A DNA stretch of 64,000 bases from Gloeothece verrucosa PCC 7822 (lineage in GTDB: Bacteria; Cyanobacteriota; Cyanobacteriia; Cyanobacteriales; Microcystaceae). The stretch covers positions 1 to 64,000 of the forward strand of contig NC_014534.1 in assembly GCF_000147335.1 (NCBI RefSeq), in the 5' to 3' direction. This document shows, piece after piece, positions 24,813 to 34,821 of this stretch (positions within the stretch are counted from its first letter, which is position 1; the number at the start of each line of letters is the position of its first letter). Position numbers and translations under genes: made by a program. Under the pieces are notes generated by a model. It made no database searches. It worked only from the letters and a program-made list of their open reading frames with translations, and was not told the origin of the DNA.

Positions 24813-27800
24813 ATGGCAGATTTGACGGCAAAAGAAGTTACAAACTTATATTTATACGGAACAACAAATACTCCTACAAATCTTGTTGATGATGCCCTAA
24901 TCCGTACTAATCCACTACCGGCAAATGTTTCTGTTTCTGTTAGTAAACAAGATTTTATGGCAGGTGCAGGTAGATTTGCTTTAGGGGCACAGTTTGAGCT
25001 TATAAAAAAGTTCTTCGATCCAGGGTTTTTAACTCCCTCGGTTAACCCTGGAAGATATACTAAAAAACAACTTGCAGATATATTCGGGCTGGAGTTTTTT
25101 GGCTGGAACATGAGGCAACTTGCCTATCAAGATAATACTGATGATTATGCAGAGCGCGTTTATGTGTATAACTCCCAGTCATTTCAAATTTCTGATGATG
25201 CCGTATTCGTTGTTGAAGCAAACGGCTCAAAGCGCATAGAGAATTTTTATGTTGAATTTAATAAAGGCGTACCCGAAAATTTTGATTTTGAGGGAGGAGG
25301 TTTTATTGCTTTTATTGGTAATCCTTCTCTTCAAAATCAAATTGATCCGTCCAGGATTGGTCGAAAAGTAGATATAGTTTTTACGGGTTCCTTAACTGGT
25401 ATAACGTATGATTTAACATCATTTAACAATGATCGTGTAAAAATATCATCTTGGAAAGGAATAAGCCCTTTAAAATTAATATCAGATATAGACAAACTTT
25501 CAAAGGATTTATTCAACAGTGGAGTAACTAAATTTCTCGACGGTAACAAACCCATAATTTACGGAACAAATAAAGGCGATACATTATCTGTTCTTGATAT
25601 AGGCGACTCAAGTCTTTATCCTACTTTAGCACCCTATTCTGTCAATGGTGGAGTTTTAATCGGGGGTGATGGCAATGATCGTTTATTGGGCGTACCATTA
25701 TCGGTCAATGATGCTGATAAATTCTATGGGGGCAAAGGTAATGATGAATTGCTTGGTTTTGATGGAGATGATACTCTTAGTGGCGGAGCCGGAAACGATA
25801 CTATAGACGGAGGAGATGGCACGGATACAGCTATTTATTCTGGTAATTACGCGGATTACAAACTTACTCTGTCAAAAGCAGACTTCAAAACAGTTACGAT
25901 TACTCATGATGGTGGTACACAAGAAGATGGAATAGACACTTTAACAAATGTTGAATTTGCTCAGTTCAAGGACAAAAAAGTTCCGTTGAAGGGTTTGGAT
26001 TTAGCATTTGTCATTGACACAACAGGTAGCATGTTGGATGATATTGATGCCGTTAAAGCTAGTACCAGCGAGATCATCAATAATATCTTTGATGGCAGTT
26101 TTCCATTTGCTCGTGTCGCCGTAGTTGGCTACAACGATCCAAGTACGGAAACTATCCTCTCCTTTACAGATCAAGATAAAATCGAAGATAGAAAAAACGC
26201 AGCACTTAACGCGATCAATAGTATCTCGGTTGGCGGAGGAGGCGATTTTCCTGAAGCTGTTAATGCTGGGTTAATTCGTGCATTATCTGGAGGAGCCGGT
26301 CAATGGAATAAACAAGCAGTATCTCGAAGCATTATTCTTTTCGGTGACGCACCTGCTAAAGATACTGAGCTTGAAAGTCAAGTAATTGAGCTTGCCGAGC
26401 AAGTTGGGATATCAGGACTCAATGGTGTCATTATTGGCGAGGATTCTTCAACGTCTGCTGATTTCGAGAGCCTCGCTACTCAAACAGGAGGGAAAACCTT
26501 TAATGCTAAGGATGCCAGTCAAGTTGTCTCGGTAATTTTAGATACAATTGATGACGCAAAAAAAGCACCTATTGCTTTCAAAGATAATATTAATACTGAT
26601 GCTGGCAACATATTTACCATTGATGTACTTTCTAATGATAGCGATCCCAACGGTGATCCTTTAACTATCACAAAAATTCAAAACCAAGATCTAACTCTAG
26701 GACAACAAATTATTTTAGCATCTGGGGCAATAGTTACTTTTAATTTTGATAGTAGCATTTCCTATAATCCCAATGGGAAATTTGATTTTTTAAATCCAGG
26801 AGAAACAACTACTGATGATTTCAATTATACGATAGCAGACGTGACAGGTAAAACTGATACGGCAAAAGTTAGCGTTACTTTGTTTGATACTATATCTAAT
26901 AGTAATATCGCTGAAAATCAACCTATTAATACAGTTATTGGCGACTTTACGACAACCTATCCCGCTCAAGGAAAAACTTTTACTTATAGTCTAGTGGCAG
27001 ACGAGGATGCAACGAGTAGCAGCTTGTTTTCTATAAATAACAATCAACTTAAAACTAATGCTATTTTTGATTTTGAATTCAAAAATAGTTATACTCTTAA
27101 AATCAAGGCCACAGATCAAAATGGCGTATCAGTAGAAAAACAGTTGACCATTCGTATTGGTGATGTTAACGACAATCCCACAGATATTACTTTGTCAAAG
27201 ATTAACATTGCCGAAAATGAAAATGTTGGGATGACTGTAGGAAATTTTAGTAGCACAGATCCAGATAATGCTAACACTTTTACCTACAGTTTGGTTTCTG
27301 GAACGGGTGACACAGATAATACTCAATTTACTATTGTAGGTAATGAACTTAAAGTCAACGCCAAATTTGACTATGAAACTAAAAATAGTTACAGTATTCG
27401 AGTTAAAACTACAGATCAAGGCGGTTTATCTGCGGAAAAATCGTTTACTATTGCGGTCACTGATGTTAACGAAGCACCGACAGATATTATCTTGACCCCA
27501 CAACCCGCCGGTGGAAACTTACCAATAGGGACAGTCTTTGGTAATTTCAGTAGTCAAGACCCCGATAATGGTAATACCTTTACTTACAGTTTGGTCAGAG
27601 GTTTGGGTGATACCAATAACGATTTATTTACTATAGTAGATAATCAACTCAAAACTAACGCCCCCTTGAATACGAAAGATGCCTTTAATTACAGCATTCT
27701 AGTCAGAACTACTGACCAAGGCGGTTTATCTTTTGACAAAAAGATAGAAATTAAAAAAATTAAAGGCGTTGGTTGGGGAGATGTACATTTTGTAACTTTT

Positions 27801-29456
27801 GATGGATTGAGTTACGATTTGCAATCGGGTGGAGAATTTATCCTAGTCAAGTCTACTGTTGATGATTGGGAAATTCAAACTCGTCAAGAACTTTTGATAA
27901 ATAACCCTTCAGTTTCCGTTACCACAGCTTTTGCTACAAAAATTGATGGTCATAAAGTTGTATTCGATCTAGATTACGAGGGTAATAAGAGATTGAAAGT
28001 CGACGGAAATTCAGTAATATTATCAAGCAGTCAAAGTTTAACTATTGGAAATTCTCTAATTGAGCGCAAAAATAATGTATACACTTTTACTTATGCTGGC
28101 CTTGATGGGATTAGAGCTACTGCTGACGATGATCAACTAATTGCTTCGGACTATGGAGGTTCTATCGATATCAATGTTTTTCCCTCTAACGGTCGAGCTA
28201 CCTTACTTCAAGGACTTTTAGGAAACGCAGATGGTATTAGCTCGAATGATTTTGCTCTGCGCGATGGAACGTTATTAAATACCAATCCAAGTTGGGGTGA
28301 AATAAATGGAAGATATGCTTTTGAGTGGAGTGTTCGTGAGGGTGAATCCTTATTTGAGACTCCTGTATTACCTGTAACTCTTCCTTCTCGACTTACACTA
28401 GAAAACTTTACTCAACAACAGATACAAGCGGCTACCAATGCCGCTATCAAAGTGGGAATACCAGATAAGGTTTTAAATGCTGTTGTTTTAGACTTTTTGA
28501 TTACCAAGGATGAGTTTTTTATCAATAGTGCAGCGGAGATCTTCTCGCCGAAGCTCAGTATTACCAGTTCTTCTATAGCCGAGGGAGACAACGGCAGTCA
28601 AACTGTTCGTTTGCTTGTGGAATTATCTACTGCTAGTACAAGAACCGTGACAGTAGATTATGCGACGCAAGATGGTACTGAACTTAACAAAGCGCTCGCT
28701 GGAGAAGACTATACTGCTGCCAATGGAAAATTAACCTTTCTTCCTGGTACCACCGCACTCACCTTAGATCTTTCTGTTTCAAGTGATACAACGGTAGAGT
28801 CTGATGAAACTTTCTTTGCTAATCTAACGAATCTTAACGGAGCAATTTTTGCTACTAGCCAAAGCACTATTAACATTCTAAATGATGACTTAACTTTGGC
28901 TCCCACCTTTGCTGGTACTAATGGGAATGATGATTTTACAGGCGGTAATGGCAATGACATTATCAATGGTGAAGGAGGGGACGATAGTCTTAATGGTGCT
29001 GGTGGCAATGACACACTCAATGGAGGAAGTGGTCAAGATGTTCTTACTGGTGGTGATGGCGCTGATACCTTTGTCTACAACAACTTCACTGACTCATTAT
29101 TTGCTAATCCTGACCGCATTCGCAGTTTTAATCCGACTCAAGGCGATCGCATAGATTTAGCAAATATTCCTACCGCGACCTATAATGCCGGTCTTATCCC
29201 TGCTGCCAATTTAACCTCTGCCGTAAACGCAGCTTATGCTGACGCTGATCCTACTACTCCTGGTGAGCAAGCATTAGGTGTTAATCAGGCAGTATTTTTT
29301 AGCTTTGGTGCTAGTAGTAAATCCCGACGTACTTACCTAGCCGTCAACGATACCACATCTAGCTTTAATGCTAACACTGATCTGTTTATTGAAGTGACAG
29401 GCCAAGTTGGCACTTTAGCCCAAGGATCATTAAGATCCAATCGCTACTTTGTCTAG
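24813..29456 (+). CDS. Large surface/secreted protein: vWA, cadherin-like, VWD, Calx-beta and RTX repeats
   Basis: This 1,547-aa protein has no N-terminal signal peptide, as expected for type I secretion. RTX-type GGxGxD nonapeptides lie at ~280-340 (GGAGNDTIDGGDGTD). A von Willebrand A domain covers ~395-585, with MIDAS motif DTTGSMLDD. Then come a VCBS/cadherin-like stretch (VLSNDSDPNGDPLTI), three cadherin-like repeats (~690-980) and a VWD-like domain (~985-1170, HFVTFDGLSYDLQSGGEFIL). A Calx-beta domain (~1244-1360) and further RTX repeats (~1368-1415) follow. The C-terminus (DRIRSFNPTQGDRIDL ... YADADPTTPGEQALGVNQ) matches the cyanobacterial 'bluetail' surface-protein domain as I remember it. 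The likely role is calcium-dependent adhesion or extracellular matrix. AAGGA precedes the ATG. The neighbouring PEP-CTERM gene may be co-expressed. Secretion genes are not in the window. Confidence 0.88.
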   Translation: MADLTAKEVTNLYLYGTTNTPTNLVDDALIRTNPLPANVSVSVSKQDFMAGAGRFALGAQFELIKKFFDPGFLTPSVNPGRYTKKQLADIFGLEFFGWNMRQLAYQDNTDDYAERVYVYNSQSFQISDDAVFVVEANGSKRIENFYVEFNKGVPENFDFEGGGFIAFIGNPSLQNQIDPSRIGRKVDIVFTGSLTGITYDLTSFNNDRVKISSWKGISPLKLISDIDKLSKDLFNSGVTKFLDGNKPIIYGTNKGDTLSVLDIGDSSLYPTLAPYSVNGGVLIGGDGNDRLLGVPLSVNDADKFYGGKGNDELLGFDGDDTLSGGAGNDTIDGGDGTDTAIYSGNYADYKLTLSKADFKTVTITHDGGTQEDGIDTLTNVEFAQFKDKKVPLKGLDLAFVIDTTGSMLDDIDAVKASTSEIINNIFDGSFPFARVAVVGYNDPSTETILSFTDQDKIEDRKNAALNAINSISVGGGGDFPEAVNAGLIRALSGGAGQWNKQAVSRSIILFGDAPAKDTELESQVIELAEQVGISGLNGVIIGEDSSTSADFESLATQTGGKTFNAKDASQVVSVILDTIDDAKKAPIAFKDNINTDAGNIFTIDVLSNDSDPNGDPLTITKIQNQDLTLGQQIILASGAIVTFNFDSSISYNPNGKFDFLNPGETTTDDFNYTIADVTGKTDTAKVSVTLFDTISNSNIAENQPINTVIGDFTTTYPAQGKTFTYSLVADEDATSSSLFSINNNQLKTNAIFDFEFKNSYTLKIKATDQNGVSVEKQLTIRIGDVNDNPTDITLSKINIAENENVGMTVGNFSSTDPDNANTFTYSLVSGTGDTDNTQFTIVGNELKVNAKFDYETKNSYSIRVKTTDQGGLSAEKSFTIAVTDVNEAPTDIILTPQPAGGNLPIGTVFGNFSSQDPDNGNTFTYSLVRGLGDTNNDLFTIVDNQLKTNAPLNTKDAFNYSILVRTTDQGGLSFDKKIEIKKIKGVGWGDVHFVTFDGLSYDLQSGGEFILVKSTVDDWEIQTRQELLINNPSVSVTTAFATKIDGHKVVFDLDYEGNKRLKVDGNSVILSSSQSLTIGNSLIERKNNVYTFTYAGLDGIRATADDDQLIASDYGGSIDINVFPSNGRATLLQGLLGNADGISSNDFALRDGTLLNTNPSWGEINGRYAFEWSVREGESLFETPVLPVTLPSRLTLENFTQQQIQAATNAAIKVGIPDKVLNAVVLDFLITKDEFFINSAAEIFSPKLSITSSSIAEGDNGSQTVRLLVELSTASTRTVTVDYATQDGTELNKALAGEDYTAANGKLTFLPGTTALTLDLSVSSDTTVESDETFFANLTNLNGAIFATSQSTINILNDDLTLAPTFAGTNGNDDFTGGNGNDIINGEGGDDSLNGAGGNDTLNGGSGQDVLTGGDGADTFVYNNFTDSLFANPDRIRSFNPTQGDRIDLANIPTATYNAGLIPAANLTSAVNAAYADADPTTPGEQALGVNQAVFFSFGASSKSRRTYLAVNDTTSSFNANTDLFIEVTGQVGTLAQGSLRSNRYFV

Positions 29457-29524
29457 CGTCATTTATACACTGAATAGTTTTTAATTCTTGTAAAAATTGT
29501 CAACCATTTAATGACTTTTGCCTC

Positions 29525-30139
29525 ATGAATACACAAATTAAATGTAACTCCAATTATCAGCAAATTCTCAAGTTTAGTTTTGCCATTTCTGCGAGTCTTG
29601 GGATTTGGGGCAGTTTTCCTGAGAAAACGACAGCAGCAGCTATAAATTTTGGTAATGCTTTTGTTTCTAAAAATTGGACTTTAATTAACACTAATGCTAA
29701 TGGAAGTATAGACAAAAGTCATGTCACATCAGGTATAGTTATTCTTACAGGAGGGAATAATCGAAGCAATTCATCTGGTATTACGGATTGGACTATCCCC
29801 ATTGATTTCTCAAGGGCGGGTTCGGTTCAGTTTAACTGGAGCTATTTTACCTTGGATACTCCTGGCTTTGACTCAGCAGGTTATCTCCTCAATGGAAACT
29901 ATACCCCTTTAGCTGTTAAAGATGGAGAACAAAGCACTTCGCCTGTAATTTTGACACTCAAGAATGGTGATGTCTTTGGTTTCCGAGTGGCAACTGCAAG
30001 TAATAGCGATGGTCCAGGTGAATTGACGATATATGGCACATATCAAACAGTAGTTCCCGAACCTTTAACAATTTTGGGAGCAGGGACGGCTGTTGTTATA
30101 GGCACATTTTTTAAGCGCCGAATCCATAAAAAGGATTAA
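29525..30139 (+). CDS. PEP-CTERM sorting domain protein
   Basis: The 204-aa protein starts with a signal peptide (hydrophobic ILKFSFAISASLGIWGSF, with cleavage likely near TTAAAA). It ends with the classic tripartite sorting tail: VPEP, a hydrophobic segment (LTILGAGTAVVIGTFF) and the basic KRRIHKKD. Exosortase systems cut such tails during export to the cell surface or exopolysaccharide. The mature part is a beta-rich domain (TDWTIPIDFSRAGSVQFNWS) without a recognised enzyme. It follows the vWA/RTX gene by 68 bases on the same strand and could share its transcript. No exosortase gene is in the window. Confidence 0.88.
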   Translation: MNTQIKCNSNYQQILKFSFAISASLGIWGSFPEKTTAAAINFGNAFVSKNWTLINTNANGSIDKSHVTSGIVILTGGNNRSNSSGITDWTIPIDFSRAGSVQFNWSYFTLDTPGFDSAGYLLNGNYTPLAVKDGEQSTSPVILTLKNGDVFGFRVATASNSDGPGELTIYGTYQTVVPEPLTILGAGTAVVIGTFFKRRIHKKD

Positions 30140-30317
30140 GTAACTAGGCATAATTAATTGTATATCTGAACTTCCCGCCATACTTATCTACTATTTTGCG
30201 CCTAAAAGCTTTGCACGACAAGCTTTTAGCCTGCTACCTCTTGTATCCTTACATGGACACTTTCTCTCGATGTGTTGACTTCTTTATAGCGATTACTATA
30301 TTCTCAAAATACATAAG

Positions 30318-31808
30318 TAGGAGCAGCCCTTTCAAGGTGTTGTCATTTGCCCCGATTTGTAGTTAGGTAAAGAAATCCAGTATTTCCGAAGGGTAAATAA
30401 CTATAATGGTTCTCTCTCAAGTGTTTGAGCGTTTTGTCGAAGCCAGTCCGGTATCAGTAATGGTACGCGGACTTCTCGAAAAAGTTTTGTGCCCTCAAAA
30501 ACTTGATGATTTATTTGAAAGAAGCACTACAACTCAGTACACAAGAGAGTTACTGTTTTCGACAGTTGTGGAGATGATGAGTAGCGTCGCTTGTGGGATT
30601 CGACCATCAATTCATGCCGCTTATCAGGCTAAAGTATCTAACATAAGTGTTTCGGTCACTTCTGTATATAATAAATTAAATGCAATGGAACCGAGTGTTA
30701 GCGCAGAACTGGTTCGAGAAACAGCCTGTGAGATGGAAGCGATTATTCGACATTTGAATGGAAATTTATCAGATTGGTTGACAGGTTATCGAGTTAAAAT
30801 TTTAGATGGTAATGCAATAGCCGCAAGCGAACATCGTCTAAAACCATTACGCTCATGTAATAGTGCGCAGTTGCCTGGGCAATCATTAGTTGTACTTGAC
30901 CCAGTTTTAATGTTAGCAATTGATGTCTTTCCAACAGAAGATGGTCATGCCCAAGAACGCTCTCTATTACATAAGGTTTTAACAACAGTAGAAGAAGATG
31001 ATGTATGGATAGCTGACCGAAATTTCTGTACCTTAAACTTTTTAAGTGGTATCGTAGCTCAAAAAGGCTTTTTTATTATACGTGAACATCAATGTTTCCC
31101 TTGGTATAACGAAAAAGCTCTTAGTTATATTGGTTTAGTAGAAGGAGGTGAAGTTTTTGAACAAGCTATTACCGTTAGTGATGATAATGGATATTTATCC
31201 ACTCTTAGACGCATTAAAGTTGTCTTAGAGGAAGCCACACGAGATGGATCAGATGAAATTTTTATTCTCACGAATCTTCCTGTAACTGAAGTCAATGCGC
31301 TTTTAGTTGCTCAACTCTACCGTAAACGCTGGACTCTTGAAACATTATTTCAAATTCTCACAGTTATTTTTAACTGTGAAATTAAAGCTCTTGGTTATCC
31401 CAAAGCGGCTTTATTTGCTTTTTGTGTTGCCTTGGTTTCTTATAATATTCTTGCTGTCGTTTTAGCTGCTCTTAAAAGCGTTCACGGCAGTGAAAAAATT
31501 GAACAAGAAATATCAAGCTATTATTTAGCTGAAGAAGTTCGTGGAATTTACCAAGGTATGATGATTGCTATTCCACCGCCGGAATGGAACGTTTTTAAAC
31601 AAATGAGTCTAATTGAATTGACAAATGAGCTTCGGCATTTAGCGGCTCTGATTAATTTTTCCGCTTTTATACGTCATCCTCGCTCTCCTAAAAAGACAAG
31701 GCGACGATTTAAACGTACTCCTCCTCCCAAACGTCCTCATGTTTCTACTGGTAAAATTTTAGCCAAAATTCAGGCTAAAAAACGAACACCTTGAAAGGGC
31801 TGCTCCTA
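30318..31808. mobile_element. Complete insertion sequence with 24-bp perfect terminal repeats
   Basis: TAGGAGCAGCCCTTTCAAGG plus GTGTT's first four bases (30318-30341) is repeated inverted at 31785-31808. The element is flanked on both sides by ATAAG (30313-30317 and 31809-31813), a five-base target duplication. The ends, duplication and full-length transposase show a recent, intact insertion of 1,491 bp. Confidence 0.93.
30406..31794 (+). CDS. IS4-like (DDE_Tnp_1) transposase
   Basis: The 462-aa transposase fills the IS described above, and its stop lies within the right terminal repeat. Candidate catalytic residues are Asp in KILDGNAIAASEHRL (~131), Asp in DDVWIADRNFCTL (~204) and Glu in YRKRWTLETLFQILT, the late DDE-type Glu motif of this superfamily. 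The C-terminal ~40 residues are Arg/Pro/Lys-rich (SPKKTRRRFKRTPPPKRPH) and may bind DNA. The frame is uninterrupted and the ends are perfect, so it is probably active. The five-base duplication fits some IS4-related groups better than IS4 itself; I leave the sub-family open. Confidence 0.9.
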   Translation: MVLSQVFERFVEASPVSVMVRGLLEKVLCPQKLDDLFERSTTTQYTRELLFSTVVEMMSSVACGIRPSIHAAYQAKVSNISVSVTSVYNKLNAMEPSVSAELVRETACEMEAIIRHLNGNLSDWLTGYRVKILDGNAIAASEHRLKPLRSCNSAQLPGQSLVVLDPVLMLAIDVFPTEDGHAQERSLLHKVLTTVEEDDVWIADRNFCTLNFLSGIVAQKGFFIIREHQCFPWYNEKALSYIGLVEGGEVFEQAITVSDDNGYLSTLRRIKVVLEEATRDGSDEIFILTNLPVTEVNALLVAQLYRKRWTLETLFQILTVIFNCEIKALGYPKAALFAFCVALVSYNILAVVLAALKSVHGSEKIEQEISSYYLAEEVRGIYQGMMIAIPPPEWNVFKQMSLIELTNELRHLAALINFSAFIRHPRSPKKTRRRFKRTPPPKRPHVSTGKILAKIQAKKRTP

Positions 31809-32062
31809 ATAAGTATAATCGTCTCAAAACACGCACGTCATTAAGCCTCAGAGTAAATTGTCCCCAGTACATGGTAGTGGCAAAATAGCTGAAACTAGCT
31901 CGAATGAAGGTTTCGTCTTTTTTCTTAGAGGCGAGTTCAGGCATAAAACCTTTTATAACCCTATACCTCTATTATTCTCCCGTTGCTGCCTCCTTTAAGC
32001 CGCTCCCGAATGCGCCTTTAACCACTGACGGGGGTAGGACTTGAATCACCCATCGGTGATGG

Positions 32063-32587
32063 TTGAATGAATCATGTAGCCGCTTGTTGTTTTTAGTGGA
32101 GTTAAGTATGATAATTTTAAGTCCACTAACAACCTTTTTCCCATGTCCAGCCCCTCCTCCATCCAATCTCAAATCTCCAACATGGCTAGTAGCGGCTTCG
32201 TGGCTCCTCCCAACACCACCGATAAGTAGCTTCGTCGTTCCTAAGAACGACTTGAAATACACCTATTATCGTCTTATGAGAGCGTATCGGGACAAGGATG
32301 GGAAGTTAAAGCGTAAAATGCTTAAATACTTAGCCTCTGATAGCAGCAAGGCTTATAAGAATATGGTTCAAGCCATTAAGCGCCGCTTCCGCATTCAGGC
32401 TCTACAGACGCAACTTCTTCGGTTGATGAGGCAACAACAGCCAAAACAAACGCGAAGAAGTAGGGGAGGTTCAGCAGTTAATAGTCCACCAACCACTTCC
32501 GAAAGAATGCTATTGGTTCAGTTACAGCAGCAGTTAACCGAGTTGATGGGAAGAGTTGAGAGACTCGAAAGAGAAGTCACTCGTTAG
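32063..32587 (+). CDS. Hypothetical protein with basic helical C-terminus
   Basis: The convincing part starts at about residue 55: VVPKNDLKYTYYRLMRAYRD, KRKMLKYLASDSSKAYKNMV, then a Gln/Arg-rich linker and a C-terminal coiled coil (LLVQLQQQLTELMGRVERLE). The preceding Pro-rich 50 residues look unlike a natural N-terminus. A second frame starting at the ATG at 32143 (MSSPSSIQSQISNMASSGF) ends at a stop just before the homologous-looking part, so a small frameshift near 32225 may have joined the wrong beginning. Function unknown; the basic, helical composition could suit DNA binding or regulation. Confidence 0.5.
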   Translation: MNESCSRLLFLVELSMIILSPLTTFFPCPAPPPSNLKSPTWLVAASWLLPTPPISSFVVPKNDLKYTYYRLMRAYRDKDGKLKRKMLKYLASDSSKAYKNMVQAIKRRFRIQALQTQLLRLMRQQQPKQTRRSRGGSAVNSPPTTSERMLLVQLQQQLTELMGRVERLEREVTR

Positions 32588-32906
32588 GCAAAATTCTTCC
32601 GCCTGAACCCCCAAAATTCCGGATAAAACTGATGAAAGGCCAGTTTTGTGCCCAATTTTCGCTTTTTTTTTTGACATCCCAACCTCCAACTCTAGCTGTT
32701 GAGTGTACGGAAAATGTTGGTACGATAAATACTTGGGCATCTTTTCTTTACTTTTCCGTTGATTCTTTAGCACCAAATCCTAAATTCTTAAAAGTGCCTT
32801 TAACATCATCCCAAATTAATCCGCAGTAGTAATACTGCTTCTGCCTGAGATTGACCCAGGGCAAAGAAGTAGAGGACGAGTCATCGTTCAATAGACCCAA
32901 AAATAA
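32588..32906. other. Spacer before a decayed transposase, no gene seen
   Basis: AT-rich with a T9 tract near 32668. Open frames on both strands have no recognisable features. Its right part probably includes the degraded end of the following IS, but no matching terminal repeat was identified. Confidence 0.35.
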
Positions 32907-33680
32907 ATGGATTTATTATCATATTATCAAAGTTATTTTAAAAGCTCTTTAACCAAAAGTGAACTATTAACTTTACAATTATTAATCTGGTTACTTCAAG
33001 TTCACAAACAAGTTAGAATAGAAAGGTTGACGGCTTGTTTACCTATTCCTATTTTAGATGAAAGCCGTCGAAGAAAAATTCAACGGTTTTTAGAATCTAA
33101 AAAACTTAGCTTAAGTTTATTCTGGTTTCCTTTAATTAAATTAATTATTGAAAAAGAGTTTAAAAAACAAGAAAGTTTGATTCTTGTTTTAGATAGAACT
33201 CAATGGAAGAATAAAAATATTTTTGTTATCAGCGTATTCTGGGAAAAAAGAGCTTTTCCTGTGTATTGGTTGACTTTAAATAAAAAAGGAAGAAGTAACT
33301 TACAAGAACAACAAGCATTAATTAGACCAGTCATCAAACTTTTATTTAATTATAATTTAATAATTTTAGGGGATAGAGAATTTCATGGTGTAGAATTAGC
33401 TTACTAGCTCAAACAGCAAAATAGAAAAAGAAAACATCATATTTATTTTGCTTTTAGAGAAAAAGGAGAGGTAAATTTTAAAAAAGCTAAAAAAGACTAT
33501 CAACTTCTTAAAGATATTGATACAGTCCCTGGCGTTAAAATTTTCCATTCTGATGTACAGGTTACAAAAAAGAAAGGATTTGGTAAATTTAATTTAGCTA
33601 TTTATTGCAAAAGAAATTATGGAAACTCTAAAGAAAAAGAACCTTGCGCCGTGCGACGGCGCATTGGTTTATTTTGACTA
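32907..33680 (+). pseudogene. Broken DDE transposase, N-terminal piece
   Basis: The frame starts MDLLSYYQSYFKSSLTKSEL and contains DDE-type motifs: SLILVLDRTQWKNKNIF (first Asp) and LIILGDREFHGVELAY (second Asp). A TAG at 33405-33407 interrupts it. Without that stop it continues LKQQNRKRKHHIYFAFREKG through KFNLAIYCKRNYGNSKEKEP. A frame change near 33640 is then needed to reach the next piece (HWFILTNLPSLDEVIKYYRK). It is an inactive IS remnant. Confidence 0.75.
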
Positions 33681-34240
33681 ATTTGCCTTCTTTAGATGAA
33701 GTTATTAAGTATTATAGGAAAAGAAGCGGCATCGAAGCGCTGACAGCTTCTCTAGAAATTAATCAAACCCAAGTTTATGAATTACAAAAAAGAGCAGGAA
33801 AATTTATTTTAGCGACTAATGAACTTAATAAGAGTAAATTTAGCTCTGATGATATTTTGATTAAATATAAGGAACAGCAAGCCCCAGAACGCGGATTTGC
33901 TTTTCTTAAAGACCCATTATTTTTTGCTGATAGTGTCTTTCTTAAATCCCCTCAAAGAGTTGAGACAATGGCGATGTTGATGGGTTTATGTCTTCTGGTT
34001 TATTCTTTGGGGCAAAGAGAACTACGTCGCCAATTACGAGAAGCCAAAACCGGACTCAAAAATCAGTTAGGTAAGTTAACTGAACGCCCTACTTTAAGAT
34101 GGATATTTCAGTGCTTTCAAGGGATTCACTTAGTCGTATTATCAGGGGTTAAACAAGTTGTTAATTTAACGGAAGAGCGAAAATTAATTTTAAGTTTTTT
34201 CTCTTATTCTTGTCAAAAATATTATTTTTTATCTGGTTAA
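33644..34240 (+). pseudogene. Chimeric transposase remnant (two IS types fused)
   Basis: The first ~35 residues (WFILTNLPSLDEVIKYYRKR SGIEA when joined) belong to the end of the preceding DDE transposase around its catalytic Glu. From ~33745 the protein changes to QVYELQKRAGKFILATNELN, ERGFAFLKDPLFFADSVFLK and AMLMGLCLLVYSLGQRELRR, the C-terminal signature of IS1634-type transposases. The frame is open across the join, but both parents are incomplete. It most likely records recombination between two ISs. Downstream, CTCAAATACATAAGTA (34258 on) resembles sequence next to the intact IS near 30303. Confidence 0.7.
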
Positions 34241-34340
34241 AAAAACACTCTTGTTGTCTCAAATACATAAGTAATAATAGACTGCCCAGTCTGAAGCACT
34301 GGATAATTTTAGCTCCCCATTTATTCTCAATAGTGATAAG

Positions 34341-34697
34341 TTAATGAAAATTTTTTCTAATCTCTGGAAAAAGTTTTTTTATTCTAAAGAGAACTTTTTT
34401 CAACCGAGTATTTTGACTTAATTTTGGGAAGCAGATAGAGTCGTTTTCATATTTCTTTGATAATACATTATTGAAGTGCGGAATGTGGGGTTGAAATTTG
34501 AGTTTTTTGGCTTCTTGATCGTAAAACCAACGCCACCCGTATCTTCCATCGGGATTTTGTAGTTCGTAACGGACACATCGTAATTTCTTAAAAACTCCTA
34601 AAAGAGTTTTGTGCTTAAATACCTGAAAATAAATACGAGCCGGTTGACTATCTTCCCCAGTATGAGTAACGATTTTGGTTTGTTCCTTGTGATTCAT
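34341..34697 (-). CDS. Hypothetical protein (118 aa)
   Basis: No family recognised. It is a basic protein with a compact N-terminal half rich in aromatic residues (ARIYFQVFKHKTLLGVFKKL, NPDGRYGWRWFYDQEAKKLK) and a basic C-terminus (KKVLFRIKKLFPEIRKNFH). There is no signal peptide or membrane segment. It is divergent from the 114-aa gene at 34822, with a 124-bp shared upstream region. Composition and length suggest a real small gene. Confidence 0.5.
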   Translation of the reverse strand: MNHKEQTKIVTHTGEDSQPARIYFQVFKHKTLLGVFKKLRCVRYELQNPDGRYGWRWFYDQEAKKLKFQPHIPHFNNVLSKKYENDSICFPKLSQNTRLKKVLFRIKKLFPEIRKNFH

Positions 34698-34821
34698 ATT
34701 GAAGTAACTCTTCTAGTTATTACTCGCCAAGTACATCAATTTTACTTGACTTAATTTAAGATATTTAATAAACTCATAAAAGATTTAATAATCATGACGA
34801 ATTAGGAAGCTTATATTTATT

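Noticed and set aside
31759-31944. Minus-strand 61-codon frame overlapping the right end of the intact IS
   Set aside because: It begins in host DNA and runs into the IS; no family features. Probably chance, or a relic of a disrupted gene.
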